Below, one piece after another: positions 27,406-36,510 of a DNA stretch of 64,000 bases (position 1 is the stretch's first letter; every line of letters starts with the position of its first letter). The notes beneath the pieces were generated by a model that was not told where the DNA came from, ran no database searches, and worked only from the letters and a program-made list of their open reading frames with translations. The stretch spans positions 1 through 64,000 of the forward strand of contig NZ_JAIVFW010000024.1 in NCBI RefSeq assembly GCF_020829595.1. Direction: 5' to 3'. The stretch comes from Nostoc sp. CHAB 5844 (GTDB taxonomy: Bacteria > Cyanobacteriota > Cyanobacteriia > Cyanobacteriales > Nostocaceae). The translations under genes and the position numbers were made by a program.

Positions 27406-28581
27406 CTAAAGATAATCAGCCGGATTGACGGGTGTACCATGACGACGCACTTCAAAATGCAGGTGCGGCCCGGTAGATAAACCGGTGGAACCGACAGCCG
27501 CGATCGCTTGTCCGCGTTGCACTCCTTGTCCCTCTGAAACAAACAATTCGCTGCTGTGTCCGTAGAGTGTTGTCAGTCCGTTACCGTGGTCGATAATCAC
27601 AGATCTACCATAGCCACCATACCAGCCAGCAAAAATTACTGTTCCCGAATCGGCGGCGCGAATTGTATGACCATAACTAGCGGCAAAATCCAAACCTGCG
27701 TGAAAGCGGCGATAGCCAAGCACAGGGTGTACCCGCCAGCCAAAGCGGCTGCTAGTAGGAGCATTACTAGGATAGGCAAAAATCCCTGTACCGCGAATAA
27801 TATTGGTGCGGCTGTTGGTTTTGCTACGTCCTTCTAGGGCTGCTACCTTTTCTTGAATCAAGTTTTCCAGATTGCGAGAATCTCTTTCTAATTGATTTTC
27901 GGCTGCTTCTAGGGCGAGGCGATCGCTATTTAAGCGTTGAATTAATTCTGACTGCGACTGCGCTTGAGTTTGATAATCGGCTTTTTGTGCCAGTAATTGC
28001 TGACGAATTAAAGCAATTTCATTTTTTTGCTGTTCTACATCGGTTTTCTGCTGATTTATCTGGATTGCTTGAGTGTTGAGTTTGGCTAGAATCTTCTGAT
28101 CTGCTTGATAAAGTAACTTCAATTGATGACGGCGACTGATAAAGTCACTGATATTATGACTCTGCATCAAAACTGCCCAGCCTTGATTAACAGGCGATCG
28201 CTGAAGATAACGCAACCTTGCTACTGTGGCGATTTGTCGTTCTTCATAAGTACGTTCCGCTATAGCTAAATCAGCTTCTAACCTTTGCAAGCGTTGACTG
28301 GCTTGTAATAAGCGCGACTCACTATCTTGAATCTGATTATTTGTCGTGTTGATATTTTGGTTGATCCCAGTTAAACGTTTTTGAGCAGCATTTTGCAAAT
28401 TGGTCAAGCGATCGCGTTCCTGAATCACATTCTGGCGTTCTTGATTTATTTGTTGCTGCTGTTGTCGTAAAGTATCAACTGATGCTGATGTTGTTGCATA
28501 TCCTGCTGATACTGAAATCAATACCAAACAAACACACAAAACATAACCAAGTCTCAGAAAAATGATCTTTAATGCTCTCAT
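27406..28581 (-). CDS. M23 peptidase with coiled coil (EnvC/NlpD-like)
   Basis: A periplasmic murein hydrolase or hydrolase activator. Residues 1-33 are a signal peptide; residues 35-250 are a long Gln-rich coiled coil; residues 270-391 form a LytM/M23 domain with 'RFHAGLDFAA', 'IIDHGNGLTTLYGH' and 'GPHLHFEVR'. The Zn ligands (H-x-x-x-D, H-x-H) are all present, unlike E. coli EnvC, so it may itself be an endopeptidase. EnvC-type proteins act at septation. It lies 49 bases upstream of the tRNA-Arg on the same strand. Confidence 0.85.
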   Translation of the reverse strand: MRALKIIFLRLGYVLCVCLVLISVSAGYATTSASVDTLRQQQQQINQERQNVIQERDRLTNLQNAAQKRLTGINQNINTTNNQIQDSESRLLQASQRLQRLEADLAIAERTYEERQIATVARLRYLQRSPVNQGWAVLMQSHNISDFISRRHQLKLLYQADQKILAKLNTQAIQINQQKTDVEQQKNEIALIRQQLLAQKADYQTQAQSQSELIQRLNSDRLALEAAENQLERDSRNLENLIQEKVAALEGRSKTNSRTNIIRGTGIFAYPSNAPTSSRFGWRVHPVLGYRRFHAGLDFAASYGHTIRAADSGTVIFAGWYGGYGRSVIIDHGNGLTTLYGHSSELFVSEGQGVQRGQAIAAVGSTGLSTGPHLHFEVRRHGTPVNPADYL

Positions 28582-28698
28582 AGCGTGAGCCTAACCAAAG
28601 CAATCGGTGCGAAACACTATGAGTATTCCCAAATTTCTCTTGTTTTGCTCAAGGTGCGATTTCTCGGATAAAAAATTTCTGTCTAATAATTAGATTGT

Positions 28699-28992
28699 AT
28701 GAAAGCTCGTATTGCAATTCTCTTAATTACTTTAGTTTTTCCAGGCTTGGCGGTAGTAGGAACATCACTTTATTGGTTTAACTTGGACTACGCCGCACTC
28801 CAAAAAGCTGAAAAGTATGTGCAAACATTGGTAGAAGAAAACAAAGTCAATAATAGACAGTTAGAATACGCTTACCATCGTACATTTATTCATCGCATCA
28901 ATGTATTTGCCGATGGTACATGGGGACTGCTAGGAGGTGTAATCACAGCACTAGGAATACATGGATTAGTAACAATGAAAGAAAAGTCTTAA
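28699..28992 (+). CDS. small membrane protein, unknown function
   Basis: 97 residues: an N-terminal hydrophobic helix (6-26), a charged middle ('KAEKYVQTLVEENK'), and a second hydrophobic helix (about 72-90, 'GTWGLLGGVITALGIHGL'). The first segment may be an uncleaved signal anchor. It is divergent from the M23 gene. No domain recognised. Confidence 0.55.
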   Translation: MKARIAILLITLVFPGLAVVGTSLYWFNLDYAALQKAEKYVQTLVEENKVNNRQLEYAYHRTFIHRINVFADGTWGLLGGVITALGIHGLVTMKEKS

Positions 28993-29146
28993 AAAAGTGT
29001 AGCAGGAGGTAGAAGGTAAAAGTATTAATCTTGCTGACATTTACACTTTTAAAATATCTTGACTGCTACTTTGATTACCTTACTAGCCATAGCAATTTAC
29101 AGATGTTTTCAATTAAATGGAACACACCCTTTGAAAATTAAGTTAT

Positions 29147-29176
29147 TGTAGGGGCGAACGGCCGTTTGCCCTTACA
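29147..29176. repeat. hairpin repeat (GGGGCGAACGGCC type)
   Basis: A near-perfect 30-base palindrome starting TGTAGGGGCGAACGG. It is followed at 29182-29210 by a copy of the ATTTGTATC...GGTAT end sequence also seen at 12041 and 19826-19928. Confidence 0.6.
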
Positions 29177-29209
29177 CCTGTATTTGTATCATTCATAAAG
29201 TGAATGGTA

Positions 29210-29272
29210 TTAGCCATCGCATTCGTAATGTTAGCCATCGCATTCGTAATGTTAGCCATCGCATTTGCATTG
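29210..29272. repeat. three 21-bp tandem repeats
   Basis: The unit TTAGCCATCGCATTCGTAAT (plus G) occurs at 29210-29230 and 29231-29251, with a slightly diverged third copy at 29252-29272. No ORF is maintained through it. Confidence 0.8.
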
Positions 29273-29489
29273 CAGACCAGTTTTATAAAAATATGGGTAA
29301 GCACAAGTCTTACACATTTACAGAATGTAGCTAGGCGATCGCCACTTTAAATTTTTAGAACAAAGGTAGAAATTCTTTATCATTTGAATGAGGTACACAG
29401 GTAAAAGCTCTTGATATGATGTCCGCCTTAAATCTAACTTTCTAAATTACGCTTAATGTGAATAAAGGCTGAAAACCTGTATTTTCGGT

Positions 29490-29517
29490 GTAGAGACGCG
29501 AAATTTCGCGTCTCTAC
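29490..29517. repeat. perfect 28-base palindrome (AGACGCGAAA type)
   Basis: GTAGAGACGCGAAA followed directly by its exact complement. A sister palindrome with GATT/AATC at the centre lies at 31117-31144 and a half copy at about 54218-54235. It may form a strong hairpin; it sits about 80 bases before the next gene. Confidence 0.75.
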
Positions 29518-29595
29518 AAAGCACGAAATCTTTATTATTATGTTAAATTTCACAATTCACATCAGACGTAAATTACGAATTAATTCAACTTGTCT

Positions 29596-30792
29596 ATGAA
29601 TTCTAACCCAGCGTTGTGTGCAGCCATAAGCGATCGCATTACTACTAGTCCTCAAAAGCGAGTTACCTTTGCCGAATACATGGACATGGTGTTATATCAC
29701 CCTGAACACGGCTACTATTCCAGCAAAACCGTGAACATCGGGTTTAAAGGTGGTGATTTTTTTACTTCTGCTAGTCTTGGCAATGATTTTGGTGAGTTAC
29801 TAGCAGAACAATTTGTGCAAATGTGGGAAATTTTAAAACGACCAAAACCATTTTATTTAGTAGAAATGGGCGCAGGTCAAGGATTACTAGCGTTGCATAT
29901 CCTCAACTATTCTCAACTACATTATCCTGATTTTCTGCCAGTGTTGGAATATGTCATTGTCGAAAAGTCTCCCGAATTGCAGCAAGAACAACAGCAACGT
30001 TTGCAAAATTACCAAGTGCGTTGGTGCAATTTAGAAGAGATATCCAGCAACTCTATAACTGGCTGCTTTTTTTCTAACGAATTGGTGGATGCTTTACCAG
30101 TGCATCAATTTATTTTACAAGCTGGAGAACTGCGAGAAATTTATGTCACCTTATCATCTTTAGTTGAGAAAGATGAGAATTATCCTCTCCTAAAAGGGGA
30201 GTTTGACGAAGTAATAGGAGAAACTTCTACACCACAGCTGAAGAAATATTTTGATTTGATAGGTATTAATTTATCTGCAAATATTTACCCGGATGGCTAT
30301 CGCAGTGAAATTAATTTAGCAGCTTTAGATTGGTTGAGTATAGTAGCAGACCGCTTACAGCGCGGGTATGTGGTAACAGTTGATTATGGCTATCCTGCCA
30401 ATCGCTACTATAATCCCAGGCGATCGCAAGGAACGCTACAGTGCTACTACCAGCATCGCTACCATGACAACCCTTACATTAATATTGGGCGACAAGATAT
30501 CACCGCCCATGTTGACTTTAGCGCCTTGGAACGTTGGGGCGAACAATGTAGTTTAACTAAAGTTGGATTTACGCAACAAAGTTTATTTTTGATGGCGTTG
30601 GGTTTGGGAGAAAGAATAGCATCTCTTTCTGATCAAAACATTTCCATTGCTCAGTTGTTGCAACGACGAGAGTCACTCCATCAACTTCTAGATCCCACAG
30701 GATTAGGTAGCTTTGGCGTTTTAGTTCAGAGTAAGGGACTTCAAAATCATGAAATTTCTCAACCCCTGAAAGGATTAATTGTGCCAAAGTAA
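29596..30792 (+). CDS. MidA/NDUFAF7-family SAM-dependent methyltransferase
   Basis: About 398 residues with 'VLYHPEHGYYSSK' and 'GFKGGDFFTSASLGNDFGE' at the N-terminus, the SAM site 'VEMGAGQGLLALHIL', 'FFSNELVDALPVH' and 'VTVDYGYPANRYY'. This is the class whose mitochondrial member NDUFAF7 methylates an arginine of complex I. A role in cyanobacterial NDH-1 assembly is an inference by homology. The ATG at 29596 is preferred to a TTG two codons upstream. Confidence 0.82.
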   Translation: MNSNPALCAAISDRITTSPQKRVTFAEYMDMVLYHPEHGYYSSKTVNIGFKGGDFFTSASLGNDFGELLAEQFVQMWEILKRPKPFYLVEMGAGQGLLALHILNYSQLHYPDFLPVLEYVIVEKSPELQQEQQQRLQNYQVRWCNLEEISSNSITGCFFSNELVDALPVHQFILQAGELREIYVTLSSLVEKDENYPLLKGEFDEVIGETSTPQLKKYFDLIGINLSANIYPDGYRSEINLAALDWLSIVADRLQRGYVVTVDYGYPANRYYNPRRSQGTLQCYYQHRYHDNPYINIGRQDITAHVDFSALERWGEQCSLTKVGFTQQSLFLMALGLGERIASLSDQNISIAQLLQRRESLHQLLDPTGLGSFGVLVQSKGLQNHEISQPLKGLIVPK

Positions 30793-30797
30793 AAGTT

Positions 30798-30913
30798 CAG
30801 AACTTACGCACTCAGATCCCCCAACCCCCTTAAAAAGGGGGCTTTAGAAGTTCCCCCCTTAAAAAGGGGAGGCTCAAGGGGATCTAGGTTTCAGACTTCA
30901 ATGCGTAAGTCCT
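30798..30913. repeat. MITE-like element, family ACTTACGCA
   Basis: Ends CAGAACTTACGCA and TGCGTAAGTCCT as in 14053-14144. The interior contains an inverted pair of GATCCCC and runs of CCCCCTTAAAAAGGGGG, a strong hairpin. Confidence 0.7.
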
Positions 30914-31013
30914 AAAGTTAAAACTCTCTGTAAGTCGGCAGCATCACTGTTATTTGGACTAGCATTACTATTGATTACTGCGAAATCCTGCATTTAGAAA
31001 GTAACAAATAACT

Positions 31014-31109
31014 ATGAATACTCATGACTTGTTGATGCTAATTATGCTACTTACACCCGGCATCTTACTGTCAGTCATCATTATGGCGACTTTTGCCGCT
31101 GGAGGCTGA
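31014..31109 (+). CDS. possible 31-residue single-helix membrane peptide
   Basis: ATG at 31014 to TGA at 31107, reading 'MNTHDLLMLIML' then 'TPGILLSVIIMATFAAGG': one continuous transmembrane helix. Size and shape resemble the very small subunits of thylakoid complexes (PsbX, Psb30, PetN, PsaM classes), but I cannot match it to any. No clear Shine-Dalgarno. Too short to be sure. Confidence 0.4.
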   Translation: MNTHDLLMLIMLLTPGILLSVIIMATFAAGG

Positions 31110-31116
31110 ATTTAAA

Positions 31117-31144
31117 GTACAGACGCGATTAATCGCGTCTGTAC
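31117..31144. repeat. perfect 28-base palindrome (CAGACGCGATT type)
   Basis: GTACAGACGCGATT followed by AATCGCGTCTGTAC. It begins 8 bases after the tiny ORF and could act as a transcript-stabilising or ending hairpin, though no T run follows. Confidence 0.7.
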
Positions 31145-31287
31145 AAGAGACTGTTATTAGGTGAATTTGAGATTGAGGATGGCATCTTAAGTCTCAAATA
31201 AAAACTCACCAGCCAATTAAAATCAAAAGATGGAAACGCGATGTCTACATTAGGCTTCGCCTACGCTTTATCAAAGGAAAGTGAACA

Positions 31288-32166
31288 ATGAAGGTGGCAT
31301 TTCTGGGAACTGGACTGATGGGACAACCAATGGCTCAAAGGTTGTTAGCAGCCAACATACAAGTAGTTGCCTACAATCGTACCCCAGAAAAATTAGCACC
31401 ATTACAAGCCGCAGGCGCAGAAATTGTCACACATCCCCGTCACGCCATTCGTGCATCTGACTGCATCATTCTAATGCTCACCAATGCCGCAGCCATTTAT
31501 CAAGTTTTGCTTTCAGATACCGCTTGGCGCACTTTAGAAGGACGTACTATCATCCAGATGGGGACAATTACACCCACAGAAAGCCAAGAGATTCGAGATG
31601 CTGTAGTTGGTGGTGGCGGTGAGTATATAGAAGCACCTGTATTAGGCAGCATCCCAGAAGCAAAAAGCGGTAAATTAATTGTGATGGTAGGTGCAACCCC
31701 AGAACAATATCAAAGTCATTTACAATTACTGCAAAATTTTGGCTCAGAACCTTTACTCATCGGGCCAGTGGGGACGGCAGCGGCGTTGAAATTAGCCCTC
31801 AATCAATTAATTGCTTCTCTAACAACTAGCTTTGCCCTGAGTCTGGCTTTTTTGCAGCGTCAAGGTGTGAATATAGAAACATTTATGCAAGTTTTACGCG
31901 AAAGTTCTCTTTATGCCCCTACTTTTGATAAAAAGCTGCAACGAATGTTAGAAGAAAACTATGCTAACCCCAATTTCCCTACGAAACATTTGTTAAAAGA
32001 TACAGACTTGTTTATCTCGGAAGCAAAAGCTTTAGGTTTAGATCTCAGCAGTATTGAGTCTGTAAGACACATTTTGTATACAACAATAAAAATGTCATTC
32101 GCTAATGATGATTATTCATCAATCTTTTCAGCTATTAAAGAATGGGGAGATTCCAGCGCTGAATAA
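31288..32166 (+). CDS. NAD(P)-dependent 3-hydroxyisobutyrate dehydrogenase-like oxidoreductase
   Basis: 292 residues of the beta-hydroxyacid dehydrogenase family (MmsB, GarR, glyoxylate/succinic semialdehyde reductases). N-terminal 'VAFLGTGLMGQPMAQRLL' is the Rossmann dinucleotide site; 'YIEAPVLGSIPEAKSG' is the substrate loop; Lys in 'AALKLALNQLIAS' is the catalytic lysine; the C-terminal 'LKDTDLFISEAKALG' completes the family pattern. Exact substrate is undetermined. Confidence 0.85.
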   Translation: MKVAFLGTGLMGQPMAQRLLAANIQVVAYNRTPEKLAPLQAAGAEIVTHPRHAIRASDCIILMLTNAAAIYQVLLSDTAWRTLEGRTIIQMGTITPTESQEIRDAVVGGGGEYIEAPVLGSIPEAKSGKLIVMVGATPEQYQSHLQLLQNFGSEPLLIGPVGTAAALKLALNQLIASLTTSFALSLAFLQRQGVNIETFMQVLRESSLYAPTFDKKLQRMLEENYANPNFPTKHLLKDTDLFISEAKALGLDLSSIESVRHILYTTIKMSFANDDYSSIFSAIKEWGDSSAE

Positions 32167-32229
32167 ATGGGAAGTAGAAAGTAGGAGCGGCGAGTAGGAA
32201 GACAAGGAAAGACTAATAAATCAAGACTC

Positions 32230-32560
32230 AGCAACGCCACTGAGGGAGTCGGCTCTGCCGACGACAGTTGCGCGACTGTCGGGAAACCATGCGCGGCAGT
32301 TCCTCATGGGGAGCCACTCCGTTGCGGTGAGCAGTCCGTTGGGGAGACACTGCGTTGCGCGGGTTAAGAGCGTTGAAGCAAGTGTCGTCGGCTTTGCCGA
32401 CAGTCACGGAACTGCGTTAGCGACGCTCTTGAGCGTCACCCGAAGGGGGGTTCCAAGCGTTGAAGGAAGTGGCGTGGAAACCCCCAAGACCGGACTGCCG
32501 ACACTCCTACGTCGCTAACGCTACGCTAACACCACGGCACTGTCTCTCCAACGCAGTGGC
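32230..32560. repeat. GC-rich block of short dispersed palindromes
   Basis: About 330 bases of GC-rich sequence far from the surrounding base composition, full of small inverted repeats (CTCTGCCGAC, GTCGGCTTTGCCGAC, GCGTTAGCGACGC, GTCGCTAACGC). Similar blocks lie at 54240-54430 and inside the intron maturase (36868-36966). The frame open across it is not a gene. Confidence 0.7.
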
Positions 32561-32647
32561 TCCTCAGCACTCAGCACTTTATCAACCAAGCACTTAAAAA
32601 GATAATATGGTAGGGTAGCTCGTTTTGCTTTCCGAGGGTACTATTGC

Positions 32648-33412
32648 GTGCTATCTACTCTAAGTGCCGATTTTCGCATCATTTTTGAACGTGACCCAGC
32701 CGCCCGTAACTGGTTAGAGGTATTGGTTTGTTACCCTGGCTTGCAAGCCCTGCTTTTCCATCGACTGGCTCACTGGCTACATCATTTTGGTCTTCCCTTT
32801 GTTCCCCGCTTCATTTCTCACCTATCTCGGTTTTTGACTGGAATCGAAATTCACCCAGGTGCAACAATTGGGCAAGGAGTATTTATTGACCACGGTATGG
32901 GTGTGGTGATTGGTGAAACTGCGATCGTGGGTGATTATGCTCTAATTTATCAAGGTGTCACTTTAGGCGGGACAGGTAAACAAAGTGGTAAACGCCATCC
33001 TACAGTCGGAGAAAATGTTGTAGTCGGTGCTGGTGCGAAGGTACTGGGCAATATTCACATTGGTAATAACGTCCGCATTGGTGCTGGGTCAGTAGTTCTC
33101 AGGGATGTGCCTTCTGATTGTACAGTGGTCGGCATTCCCGGTAGAATTGTTTATCGTTCTGGAGTCCGGGTTGCACCTCTAGAACACAATAACTTACCCG
33201 ACTCTGAAGCAGAAGTAATTCGCGCTTTAGTTGATCGCATTGAAGCATTAGAACAACAAATCCAAACTCTACAGCAACTGCAACCTGCTGCGAAAACTCC
33301 TGTTTTGGTTGGTTGTGTAGCTGTCAACGAGCCTGAATCAAAACCAGAAGCTCCTTTATGTAGCCTCAGAGATAAAGCCATACAAGAATTTCTCGATGGC
33401 GCGGGAATTTAA
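32648..33412 (+). CDS. cysE: serine O-acetyltransferase
   Basis: Makes O-acetylserine from serine and acetyl-CoA, the first step of cysteine synthesis. Helical N-terminal part, then left-handed beta-helix hexapeptide repeats from about residue 65: '[19 protein letters not shown]' with the catalytic His/Asp, '[20 protein letters not shown]' and '[21 protein letters not shown]'. A C-terminal tail of about 80 residues with a coiled coil ('[14 protein letters not shown]') is an addition to the roughly 170-residue core. The start is a GTG at 32648. Sulfate uptake (6049) feeds the same pathway. Confidence 0.92.
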   Translation: MLSTLSADFRIIFERDPAARNWLEVLVCYPGLQALLFHRLAHWLHHFGLPFVPRFISHLSRFLTGIEIHPGATIGQGVFIDHGMGVVIGETAIVGDYALIYQGVTLGGTGKQSGKRHPTVGENVVVGAGAKVLGNIHIGNNVRIGAGSVVLRDVPSDCTVVGIPGRIVYRSGVRVAPLEHNNLPDSEAEVIRALVDRIEALEQQIQTLQQLQPAAKTPVLVGCVAVNEPESKPEAPLCSLRDKAIQEFLDGAGI

Positions 33413-33429
33413 ATTATCAAACTAAAGTG

Positions 33430-34128
33430 ATGAAGCAAGAGCCTCTGAGAAAAATTCTTCTGCATCATCAGCAGATCATAATTATTCTATTATTGCTAAT
33501 CAGTGGCTCTTTACTCTACTTGCTTTTAGTTAGACTGGGGTTGATGGCTCCAATACAAGAAATTCCTCAAATTTTGTGTATCAAAAATTGCCAACCTGAG
33601 CAAAATTTTCATACCCCTTTAGCAGGAAACCAGTTATTAAATTACGACAACCCACTTGAGCAATTAATTAGCAAAAATAGTAATAAAAAGAAAATATCTA
33701 TTCTGATTGAAAAATCTCAGCATAGGCTCACACTTTACTATGACCTCAAACCAATCAAGTCCTACTCAGTAGTTTTTGGTAGTAACTCTCTTGGTGATAA
33801 GTACGGTGAAGGTGACAAAAAAACACCAGAAGGGATTTTAAGAATAAGAGACCTTTATCCCCACCCACAATGGTCAAAATTCATGTGGTTGGATTATCCC
33901 AATGTTCAATCTTGGCAGAAGCATTTTCAGGCGAAGGCTGATGGTAAACTAGCTTGGCAGATTTCGATTGGCGGCGAAGTTGGCATACATGGTGTCCCAG
34001 TAGGTGCAGATAAGATGATAGACGATCGCTACAATTGGACTTTAGGTTGTCCTTCCTTGAAAAACAAAGATATAGATGAACTGTATCAATGGGTAGAAAA
34101 AGGTACAGTAGTTGAAATTTTACCTTAA
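33430..34128 (+). CDS. L,D-transpeptidase (YkuD family)
   Basis: A membrane-anchored cell-wall enzyme. Residues 12-38 form a signal anchor; the YkuD domain follows from about residue 95 ('ISILIEKSQHRLTLYYD'). The catalytic motif is visible as 'GIHGVPVGADKMIDDRYNWTLGCPSL': His in IHG and the nucleophile Cys in LGC. The second motif reads T-L-G-C where S-H-G-C is commonest, a variation that is known among family members. It forms 3-3 cross-links or attaches proteins to peptidoglycan. ATG at 33430, 18 bases after cysE. Confidence 0.8.
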   Translation: MKQEPLRKILLHHQQIIIILLLLISGSLLYLLLVRLGLMAPIQEIPQILCIKNCQPEQNFHTPLAGNQLLNYDNPLEQLISKNSNKKKISILIEKSQHRLTLYYDLKPIKSYSVVFGSNSLGDKYGEGDKKTPEGILRIRDLYPHPQWSKFMWLDYPNVQSWQKHFQAKADGKLAWQISIGGEVGIHGVPVGADKMIDDRYNWTLGCPSLKNKDIDELYQWVEKGTVVEILP

Positions 34129-34217
34129 ACTCAATAGACAGAATGTTCTAGCAAAGTATACTATCCCTTGTTCAAATCATATGGGCATTTTGTCCAGCAG
34201 ACTTATCAGAGTGTATT

Positions 34218-34658
34218 ATGTCAATTCCACCATTAACTAAAAAGCTGCTTGCTGCCAAAAAAGTCAGAGGATTGAGCTTTGCAGACTTAGAAAAAATTTT
34301 GGGACGTGATGAAGTCTGGATTGCTGCTTTGTTTTATCGTCAAGCAACAGCTTCTCTGGAAGAAGCACAGAAACTTGCTGATTTGTTAGGGCTTGATTCA
34401 GAAGACGTTGCAGAACTGATTAGCTATCCCACAAAAGGCTTAGGCCCTGTTGTCCCAACTGATCCCTTGATTTACCGCTTCTACGAAATCATGCAAGTTT
34501 ATGGAATGCCCATCAAGGAAGTTATTCAAGAAAAATTTGGTGATGGGATTATGAGTGCAATTGATTTTACTTTGGACATTGAAAAAGTAGAAGACTCCAA
34601 AGGCGATCGCGTTAAAGTTACAATGGATGGCAAATTCTTACCATATAAAAAGTGGTAA
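34218..34658 (+). CDS. cynS: cyanate hydratase (cyanase)
   Basis: Converts cyanate and bicarbonate to ammonia and CO2, giving nitrogen and detoxification; cytoplasmic decamer. The 146 residues cover an N-terminal helix-turn-helix-like bundle ('[31 protein letters not shown]' region) and the cyanase C-terminus '[17 protein letters not shown]' and '[10 protein letters not shown]'. These hold the catalytic Arg, Glu and Ser. Full length. No cyanate transporter genes (cynABD) adjoin. Confidence 0.95.
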   Translation: MSIPPLTKKLLAAKKVRGLSFADLEKILGRDEVWIAALFYRQATASLEEAQKLADLLGLDSEDVAELISYPTKGLGPVVPTDPLIYRFYEIMQVYGMPIKEVIQEKFGDGIMSAIDFTLDIEKVEDSKGDRVKVTMDGKFLPYKKW

Positions 34659-34876
34659 GTCATTTGTCATTGGTTAATAGTCATTTGTCCATAGTCAAAA
34701 GTTATTCTCCTCTGCTCCTCCAGCATAGCTGCCTCTGGTTGGTGAGCATAGCGCCGCCCTGAGCCTGTCGAAGGGTTGAACCACTGCTTCCTGCCTTGAA
34801 AGTGCTGAGTGCTGAGTAAAAATCCCAGTCCCTCTTTCATGATTGGCTGTGAAACTTGTTTCATTGGGACTGCGTT

Positions 34877-35455
34877 CTATGGATTAACTTCCTCATAACA
34901 CCATTCTTGATTTTCGTCAAGCTGATAAATACTTCTATTTTGTGGTTCACCCTGCAACTCTAAATGATCTACTTGCATGGGATCAAGTAATAGTAAGCAA
35001 AAGTTTGATACTGGTTGCACAGGATCGGGCGCTGGCGGTGTAAAAGCTCCTGGTGCTACGTCCCTAGGTTTACCAGGATGAGGCCAAGCAAATTGTAACC
35101 GTGCGGCATCACTCAGTTGTTGCCAAGTAGTGAGGCGGGCTGATTGTAGTACAGAATCTTTACTGTCCACCAAAGTCAAGCGACCTGAGATGCGAAACTG
35201 TTCGCGCGTGTTAGGGAAATACCAGCAAGCTTCCGCCCAAGGTTGGGTTTTGATTTGGTCAATTTTATCGCTACGGGTGTCAGTAATAAATTTTAGCTGA
35301 TTGGTATCTTGGAGAAAGTCACGAAAGACAACAGTCCGATTGGCAGGACGATGATCTGCCCGGACTGTAGCTAATTGTAGATAACGAGCGTATATAAGAC
35401 TACGGTTGCGATGCAAGGCGCGAGCGATCGCACCTCGCCAAGGAGCCAGAGACAT
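34877..35455 (-). CDS. FMN-dependent PPOX-type flavoprotein
   Basis: 192 residues of the pyridoxamine 5'-phosphate oxidase-like split-barrel family: 'SLAPWRGAIARALHRNRSL' at the N-terminus, 'LATVRADHRPANRTVVFRDF', 'DTRSDKIDQI', 'AEACWYFPNTREQFRISG' and a Pro-rich 'FTPPAPDPVQPVSNF' loop. This is the form described in Nostoc punctiforme as the Npun_F5749 family. It is not pdxH itself. Physiological substrate unknown. It is divergent from nrdJ with a gap of about 125 bases. Confidence 0.8.
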   Translation of the reverse strand: MSLAPWRGAIARALHRNRSLIYARYLQLATVRADHRPANRTVVFRDFLQDTNQLKFITDTRSDKIDQIKTQPWAEACWYFPNTREQFRISGRLTLVDSKDSVLQSARLTTWQQLSDAARLQFAWPHPGKPRDVAPGAFTPPAPDPVQPVSNFCLLLLDPMQVDHLELQGEPQNRSIYQLDENQEWCYEEVNP

Positions 35456-35579
35456 TGTGTAGTTTCATTACTATGGGTACAGCTACAGACGTAGCGCAAA
35501 GTGGTAAATTTTGCAATCTTTTATCCTCAACCTACTTGGCGTATAGTCGTAATCTGTTCAAAAGCAACAAGACTGGATT

Positions 35580-35837
35580 ATGGTTCGAGAGTTAGAAAGA
35601 AAACGTCAGGGTATCACGTTTCCAGAAACTGCGCCAGCAGCCAATCCTGTATTTTTCAGGACTTACAGCCGTCGGACTGCGGCAGGACTGAGAGAATCAT
35701 GGGATGAGGTGTGCGATCGCACCATCCAAGGTTTAATTGAATTAGGTAAGCTAAACCCAGAAGAAATTGCCCTTTTAGAAAAGACACAACGCCAACTCAA
35801 AGCCCTACCCAGTGGCCGTTGGCTCTGGGTAGGTGGC
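35580..35837 (+). CDS. nrdJ: adenosylcobalamin-dependent ribonucleotide reductase, exon 1
   Basis: Class II ribonucleotide reductase makes deoxyribonucleotides with adenosylcobalamin, independent of oxygen. Exon 1 gives 86 residues from ATG 35580, ending 'GRWLWVGG'. The next base starts a group II intron (GTGTG). After removal of both introns the protein would be 765 residues, the usual size for cyanobacterial NrdJ without inteins. The exon joins in frame to 'TNWITKPKNFSGGYNC' of exon 2. I infer that splicing is required for function, since class II enzyme may be the main dNTP source. Confidence 0.88.
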
Positions 35838-36510
35838 GTGTGATTCGTTGAGTCGAAACTGGCTCTAAGAAAGGCTTTCAGCCATTTCTTATGAGCCTTG
35901 GGATGACTTTCCTGGTTCTTAATAATCCGATACAAATACCTAAACGGATAACCGAATAGAGAGATGTACGGATAACCGAACCTTGATAACTGTATAACCT
36001 TGTAGGTGATGTGGTGATTACATCACAAAGTCCTACCCTCCAAGCGTGGGAGTGAAAGCATTTCCCCTACCTAGCGACTGGTTATCAAAGGGTAAAGCGG
36101 GGAAAAACGCTGGTAACACCAAACCATGAGGTGAATCCCAGCAAGCAAGAGTGCATGGACAACGAAAGTAAAGGTACGTCTGAACGGTCGTAACCCAATA
36201 AGCAGCGAAAAGAATGGTTGATACGCTGCGGTCAAAAGACACTGAGGCACATAGGAACCCGAAAGTACCGCCATAAAGGTCACGCTTTCCTGTCTCCGGC
36301 TGAGTAGTACCGTCCTAAACGCTCAAACTAAAGGTTATACGGAACGAAGTAATCCTGTTTGTGGCTCTCTAAAAGGTCGATTTTAGAGCAGGAACCAATC
36401 CGCAAGCCCTAACAGGAAGAGATGGAATCAGAAGCAAATGCCCACCCGTAATGGGTGTGGATACGCTGACAGATTCCCGATGATTTGGAAGATAGAGTTT
36501 CAATAAAGCA

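Noticed and set aside
27234-27428. 64-residue plus-strand frame over the tRNA
   Set aside because: It is translated tRNA antisense (the familiar R-D-L-N-P-R-P-T-E-P spurious protein).
29210-29272. CRISPR-like array
   Set aside because: The 21-bp units are directly contiguous without spacers and there are no cas genes in the window.
32306-32518. 70-residue frame in the GC-rich block
   Set aside because: The whole block is made of dispersed palindromes; codon use and composition differ from all neighbouring genes.
35456-35579. Cobalamin riboswitch before the B12-dependent nrdJ
   Set aside because: The gap is only about 125 bases and no B12-box-like sequence or matching structure can be seen.
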